In this document: positions 60,896 to 64,000 of the stretch, piece by piece
How the letters are laid out: the number at the start of each line of letters is the position of its first letter
How positions within the stretch are numbered: the first letter of the stretch is position 1
Assembly: GCF_000427665.1 (NCBI RefSeq)
Contig: NZ_KE386572.1
Span: 5,332,373 to 5,396,372 of the forward strand
Length of the DNA: 64,000 bases
Origin: Geminicoccus roseus DSM 18922
GTDB taxonomy: Bacteria; Pseudomonadota; Alphaproteobacteria; Geminicoccales; Geminicoccaceae
Direction of reading: 5' to 3'
Translations under genes and position numbers: made by a program
Notes under the pieces: generated by a model
What the model saw: only the letters and a program-made list of their open reading frames with translations
Told to the model about the DNA's origin: nothing
The model's database searches: none

Positions 60896-61627
60896 ATGGA
60901 GCGCATTCAACGACATCCTAGCAACGAGATCGGCCGGGATCTCGCGGTGGGCGACATACACGGCCATTTCGACCGCCTCCAGGCGGCGCTGGACGCGGCC
61001 GGGTTCGATCCCGCCCGGGACCGGCTGTTCTCGGTGGGCGACCTGGTCGACCGCGGGCCGCAGAGCGAGCAGGTCCTCCACTGGCTGGACCGGCCATGGT
61101 TCCATGCGGTGTGCGGCAACCATGACGACTACGCGGTCCGGATCGCCCGGGGCAACCCGGTCGACCGGGACAACTACCGGCGCAATGGCGGCGGCTGGTT
61201 CCTGGCCCTTCCCGCCCCCAGGCAGCAGGAGATCGGCGCCGCCCTGGCAAGGCTGCCGATTGCCATGGAGGTCGAGACCGACAACGGCGTGGTCGGCATC
61301 GTCCACGCCGACTGCCCGTTCCCCGATTGGCAAAGCCTGCGCAAGGTCCTGCAGGACCCGCCCAGCCGGCGCGTCCTGGCCCAGGCGGAGGACGAGTGCA
61401 TGTGGTCCCGGGCCCGGCTCGAGCGCGACGATCTGGAAGACGTCGCCGGCGTGCGCGCGGTCGTGGTAGGCCACACCCCGCTGGCGCACCCGGTCGCCCT
61501 CGGCAACGTCTACCACATCGACACGGCCGGCTGGCTCCCGCAGGGCCGCTTCACCCTGCTGGACCTCGCCACGCTGCACGATGCGCACGGCCAAGCCATC
61601 CCGGCACTGACCGCGCCGGCCCCATGA
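60896..61627 (+). CDS. Serine/threonine protein phosphatase, PrpA-like metallophosphoesterase
   Basis: Enzyme of 243 residues of the calcineurin-like family. Metal ligands are visible in order: AVGDIHGHFD, VGDLVDRGP, CGNHDDY, VHADCPF and VGHTPLAHP. ATG at 60896 lies just before the first motif; the longer frame starting upstream overlaps the MNIO gene and is rejected. It is divergent from the MNIO gene, with 39 bases between the starts. It is the last ordinary chromosomal gene before the tRNA-Pro remnant. Confidence 0.9.
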   Translation: MERIQRHPSNEIGRDLAVGDIHGHFDRLQAALDAAGFDPARDRLFSVGDLVDRGPQSEQVLHWLDRPWFHAVCGNHDDYAVRIARGNPVDRDNYRRNGGGWFLALPAPRQQEIGAALARLPIAMEVETDNGVVGIVHADCPFPDWQSLRKVLQDPPSRRVLAQAEDECMWSRARLERDDLEDVAGVRAVVVGHTPLAHPVALGNVYHIDTAGWLPQGRFTLLDLATLHDAHGQAIPALTAPAP

Positions 61628-61643
61628 AACCGCCCGCTTCCCT

Positions 61644-61693
61644 TGGTCGGGGTGGTCAGATTTGAACTGACGACCCTCTGCTCCCAAAGCAGA
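61644..61693 (-). pseudogene. 3' half of tRNA-Pro(UGG), integration junction (att site)
   Basis: Minus strand: the anticodon arm TCTGC-TTTGGGA-GCAGA is complete with anticodon TGG, followed by a T arm GTCAG-TTCAAAT-CTGAC, the acceptor strand CACCCCG and the encoded ACCA. The D arm and 5' acceptor strand (expected CGGGGTG) are absent; the upstream sequence is unrelated. This is what an integrating element leaves when it uses the 3' part of a tRNA gene as attachment site. The intact gene should lie at the other end of the element. Confidence 0.85.
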
Positions 61694-61714
61694 AGCTGAT
61701 CATGCCCGACAGTT

Positions 61715-61961
61715 CGTGTCCGCTTCCTGTCGATATCTTACCCATTGAATTTGCGTAGCACTCTCTTGTACTCTCTGCTTCTTGATTGATGCCGCTTCAC
61801 GGACACGGCACGTCCGTGTCCGCTGATTCCGGACACGAGACGGACACGGCTAGCGACAGAGGGTCAAGGCGTGGCCATCGGATCAGCCACACCAGACATG
61901 CTTACGGCTGTGATTGCAGAAGCATTTCGCCCGTCCAGGGCAGAAGCAGACGACGTGTCCG
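61715..61961. repeat. Six copies of the octamer CGGACACG near the integration site
   Basis: Exact copies: minus strand at 61715-61722, 61815-61822 and 61954-61961; plus strand at 61800-61807, 61830-61837 and 61841-61848. The second and third form a hairpin with perfect 9-bp arms (CGGACACGG and CCGTGTCCG) around CACGT. They lie between the att remnant and the integrase start, where arm-type binding sites of an integrase or excisionase would be expected. Confidence 0.75.
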
Positions 61962-62100
61962 CCGCTGCCTGAGGGCGGGACATCAACGCAGCGCTCCTAC
62001 AGCTTGGCGCTGTGTTCACTCCGCCGTCCAATCAGCATCTGGCAGCGGGGTGGTTCAGCAAGCTGGCCAGCGCATCAGCCTAACGCGACAGGGACGGTAC

Positions 62101-63345
62101 ATGCCTACGAAGCTCACCCCAGCTTTCATCAAGGCGATTGAAGCGCCTGCCAGTGGCAATCGCATTGAGTGGGACACGGTCGAGCGCGGGCTTGGCCTGC
62201 GCATCACTGCGTCCGGCCATCGCTCCTTCGTGCTGCGCTACGTGGTGGACGGCCGAGAGAGGCGCATGACCCTGGGCGAGTATCCCGCGCTGTCGCTCTC
62301 CGTTGCCCGCCAGATGGCCAGCGAGCGGAAGGGTGAGGTCATCAAGGGTGCCGATCCCCTTGATGCCAGGAAGGCCGCCAGGGACGCGCTGACAGTGGCG
62401 GAGCTGATCGCGCGCTATCTCGACGCACCGAAGAACCGCGGCCTGTCACCCCGAACCCTAGTCGAGCGCAAGCGCTATCTGAACATCACTGCCAAGCCTT
62501 TGCATCGGCTCGCGGCCGAGCGGGTGGGCCGTGCGGACGTGGCTGCACTGTTCATGGACATTGCCAAGGAAAACGGCCCGATCGCTGCCAACCGCGCGCG
62601 AGCAACGCTCTCTGCCATGTTCGCCTGGGCCATCGCCCAGGGCCTCGTCCAGGCGAACCCGATCCAGGGTACGGCCAAACCCGGTGAAGAGAAGAGCCGG
62701 GACCGCATCCTTTCTCCGGACGAGCTCCGTACGATCTGGCAGGCTTGCGGTGACGACGATCATGGCCGCATCGTCCAGCTCCTGCTCCTGACCGGCCAGC
62801 GCCGCGAGGAGATCGGCGGCATGCGCTGGTCCGAGCTCGATCTGGACGCTGGCCTCTGGTCCTTGCCTGCTGCACGGACGAAGAACGGCCGCTCGCACGA
62901 CGTGCCGCTCTGCGATGCGGCGATCAAGATCCTGGAGCGCGTCGAGCACCGCCCCAAGCGCGATCTCGTCTTCGGCACAGGTAGCGGCCCGTTCTCCGGC
63001 TGGTCGCGCTGCAAGGAACGCCTGGACCGCCGCATCGCACTGTCACGCGCCAAGGCTGCCGGGCGTGACACGTCGACCAATGAAGACCGGCTGACTCCCT
63101 GGGTTCTGCACGACCTGCGCCGTACGCTCGTCACCGGCATGGCCGAACTCGGCATCGTCCCGCACGTGATCGAAGCCGTCGTGAACCATATCTCGGGTCA
63201 TAAGAGCGGCGTCGCAGGGGTCTACAATCGTGCGACCTATGCTTCCGAGAAGCGCGCGGCGCTGGCGCGCTGGGGAACTCATGTTGAAGTGATGCTCTTA
63301 AGCGGTCTGCGGAAGATCGTTCCCTTACGTCGTGCCGCCGGCTGA
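62101..63345 (+). CDS. Tyrosine integrase, P4/CP4-57 type
   Basis: Site-specific recombinase of 414 residues. The N-terminal DUF4102 arm-binding domain shows as MPTKLTPAFIKAIEA and TLGEYPALSLSVARQ. Next comes a core-binding domain (LSPRTLVERKRYLNI to WAIAQGLVQANPIQG). The catalytic domain has the first Arg in TGQRREEIGGMRW, His-x-x-Arg in LHDLRRTLVTGM and the Tyr in AGVYNRATYASEKR. Start ATG at 62101 follows AGGGACGG; the longer frame is not supported. With the tRNA-Pro remnant at its left, it marks one end of a genomic island that continues past the window. Confidence 0.95.
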   Translation: MPTKLTPAFIKAIEAPASGNRIEWDTVERGLGLRITASGHRSFVLRYVVDGRERRMTLGEYPALSLSVARQMASERKGEVIKGADPLDARKAARDALTVAELIARYLDAPKNRGLSPRTLVERKRYLNITAKPLHRLAAERVGRADVAALFMDIAKENGPIAANRARATLSAMFAWAIAQGLVQANPIQGTAKPGEEKSRDRILSPDELRTIWQACGDDDHGRIVQLLLLTGQRREEIGGMRWSELDLDAGLWSLPAARTKNGRSHDVPLCDAAIKILERVEHRPKRDLVFGTGSGPFSGWSRCKERLDRRIALSRAKAAGRDTSTNEDRLTPWVLHDLRRTLVTGMAELGIVPHVIEAVVNHISGHKSGVAGVYNRATYASEKRAALARWGTHVEVMLLSGLRKIVPLRRAAG

Positions 63346-63468
63346 ACGGGCAGCCCTCGTTCCTGTTAAAGTTCAATCCCATCGCACTAGCTCATCTCAG
63401 GGTCACCCCCAGATCGAGAAGTGCCGGCCGCCGCACAGGACTCGGCACCGAGTCCGGCGCCGGGCCAA

Positions 63469-63994
63469 CAAAGCGATCATCTGGCGTTACCAGAACAGGA
63501 CGAACTGGCGCAGCCTGCCGTGTCGGTTCGAGGCATGGTAGATGGCGGCCCAGATCTTCATCCGTCAGGGCGAGCTTGGCATCTGGCTGCGGCTGCTGAC
63601 GATGGCACAGGAGCAGCGCGTGCAATTGGACATGACCCGCCAGAAAAGGGGGCGGTAGAGTCCGATGCCCTGCGGGTGAGGCATTTAGCCGATCTCGCGG
63701 TGGCTAAGGCACCAAAGCCTGTGTGGTCGCCGACAGCGTTAGCCGTGCCATCGCCATCAACCTGGCACTCAGGCGAGCGTATAAACTGTCTCAAGCGGTC
63801 GGCCTGCTGGATCGTCCGCGGGATGTGCTGCACGGAGAGCTACACCCGCCACACCTTCCGCAAGCAGATCTGGAACCTGAGCAGCTGACCGGCGATTCCT
63901 CTGCAGCGGCACGAGGCGCCAGTCGCCTGTCCTGCTTGGATCTATACCAACCGCAAGCGCATCGAGCAATTCTTGGGCTGGCTCGCGGAATGGT
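63469..63994 (+). pseudogene. IS5-family transposase, decayed
   Basis: Fragments of one transposase appear in changing frames. IIWRYQNRTNWRSLPCRFEAW ends at a stop (63538-63540), then MAAQIFIRQGELGIWLRLL continues in the same frame. Near 63825 SYTRHTFRKQIWNL occurs in another frame, then PAIPLQRHEAPVACPAWIYT and NRKRIEQFLGWLAEW in a third, ending at a stop. This is the order of IS5/IS427-type transposases. At least one nonsense codon and two frame changes show it is dead. It lies just inside the island. Confidence 0.75.
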
Positions 63995-64000
63995 AAGGCA

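Noticed and set aside
60857-61100. A bufferin precursor gene upstream of the MNIO gene
   Set aside because: The space is taken by the divergent phosphatase gene; no short Cys-rich frame is seen.
61644-61720. A complete tRNA-Pro gene
   Set aside because: The D arm and 5' acceptor strand are missing, so only the 3' half exists.

Overview
The window is GC-rich, densely coded DNA with ATGA/TAATG-coupled genes. It carries many short-chain dehydrogenases (SDRs), two BKACE enzymes, a ynjBCD transporter, polyamine-type ABC components and an MNIO/DUF2063/DoxX gene set. Together these suggest a free-living or plant/soil-associated alphaproteobacterium (Rhodospirillales- or Geminicoccales-like). That placement is inferred from gene content and style only; no rRNA or other phylogenetic marker is present.

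Layout. (1) 3-3815: ribose-class sugar ABC transporter (periplasmic protein cut by the window edge, double ATPase, permease). (2) 3892-5091: AI-2E/PerM family membrane protein. (3) 5689-20111: a catabolic island holding two BKACE (DUF849) enzymes, an IclR regulator, a VOC protein, a class III aminotransferase, a flavin reductase plus LLM monooxygenase pair, three SDRs, a complete spermidine/putrescine-type ABC transporter and a DAO-type FAD oxidase. Three of its promoter regions carry a related 33-bp imperfect palindrome of the form ATCG-N25-CGAT (or a degenerate right arm), so I propose that the IclR protein controls the island. The substrate is probably a nitrogen-containing compound taken up by the ABC transporter and finally cleaved as a beta-keto acid. 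(4) 20252-21696: SDR with a divergent TetR. (5) 21723-23812: partner-switching cassette (anti-sigma kinase, STAS antagonist, response-regulator PP2C phosphatase). (6) 23968-28897: GH10 xylanase, GH3 glucosidase and carboxylesterase, for plant cell-wall sugars.

(7) 28914-40399: a cell-envelope polysaccharide locus. A membrane GT2 synthase, two DUF3131 proteins and a large exported modular protein are translationally coupled. Next to them are an acyltransferase, a second modular protein and an SGNH lipoprotein. The two modular proteins share an N-terminal domain and a middle domain but end differently, one in a peptidoglycan-binding domain and the other in a predicted outer-membrane beta-barrel. 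This is the best candidate here for an undescribed system. (8) 40533-47438: hybrid histidine kinase, small RTX remnant, and two regulator/SDR pairs (LysR, AraC). (9) 47454-51050: ynjBCD-type ABC transporter. (10) 51226-56100: TetR with a clear operator facing a peroxiredoxin, then a TVP38-flavoprotein disulfide reductase fusion, a CDP-alcohol phosphatidyltransferase and a DUF3047 protein. (11) 56105-57508: class III nucleotide cyclase.

(12) 57575-60856: the wreck of a bufferin-type operon. The MNIO (DUF692) gene has a one-base deletion, the DUF2063 gene is shifted several times, and the DoxX gene is split by an intact IS3-family (IS2-group) element with a 5-bp target duplication. (13) 60896-61627: PrpA-like phosphatase. 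(14) From 61644: the end of an integrated element, with the 3' half of a tRNA-Pro(UGG) gene, six copies of the octamer CGGACACG, a P4-type integrase and a decayed IS5-family transposase running toward the window edge.
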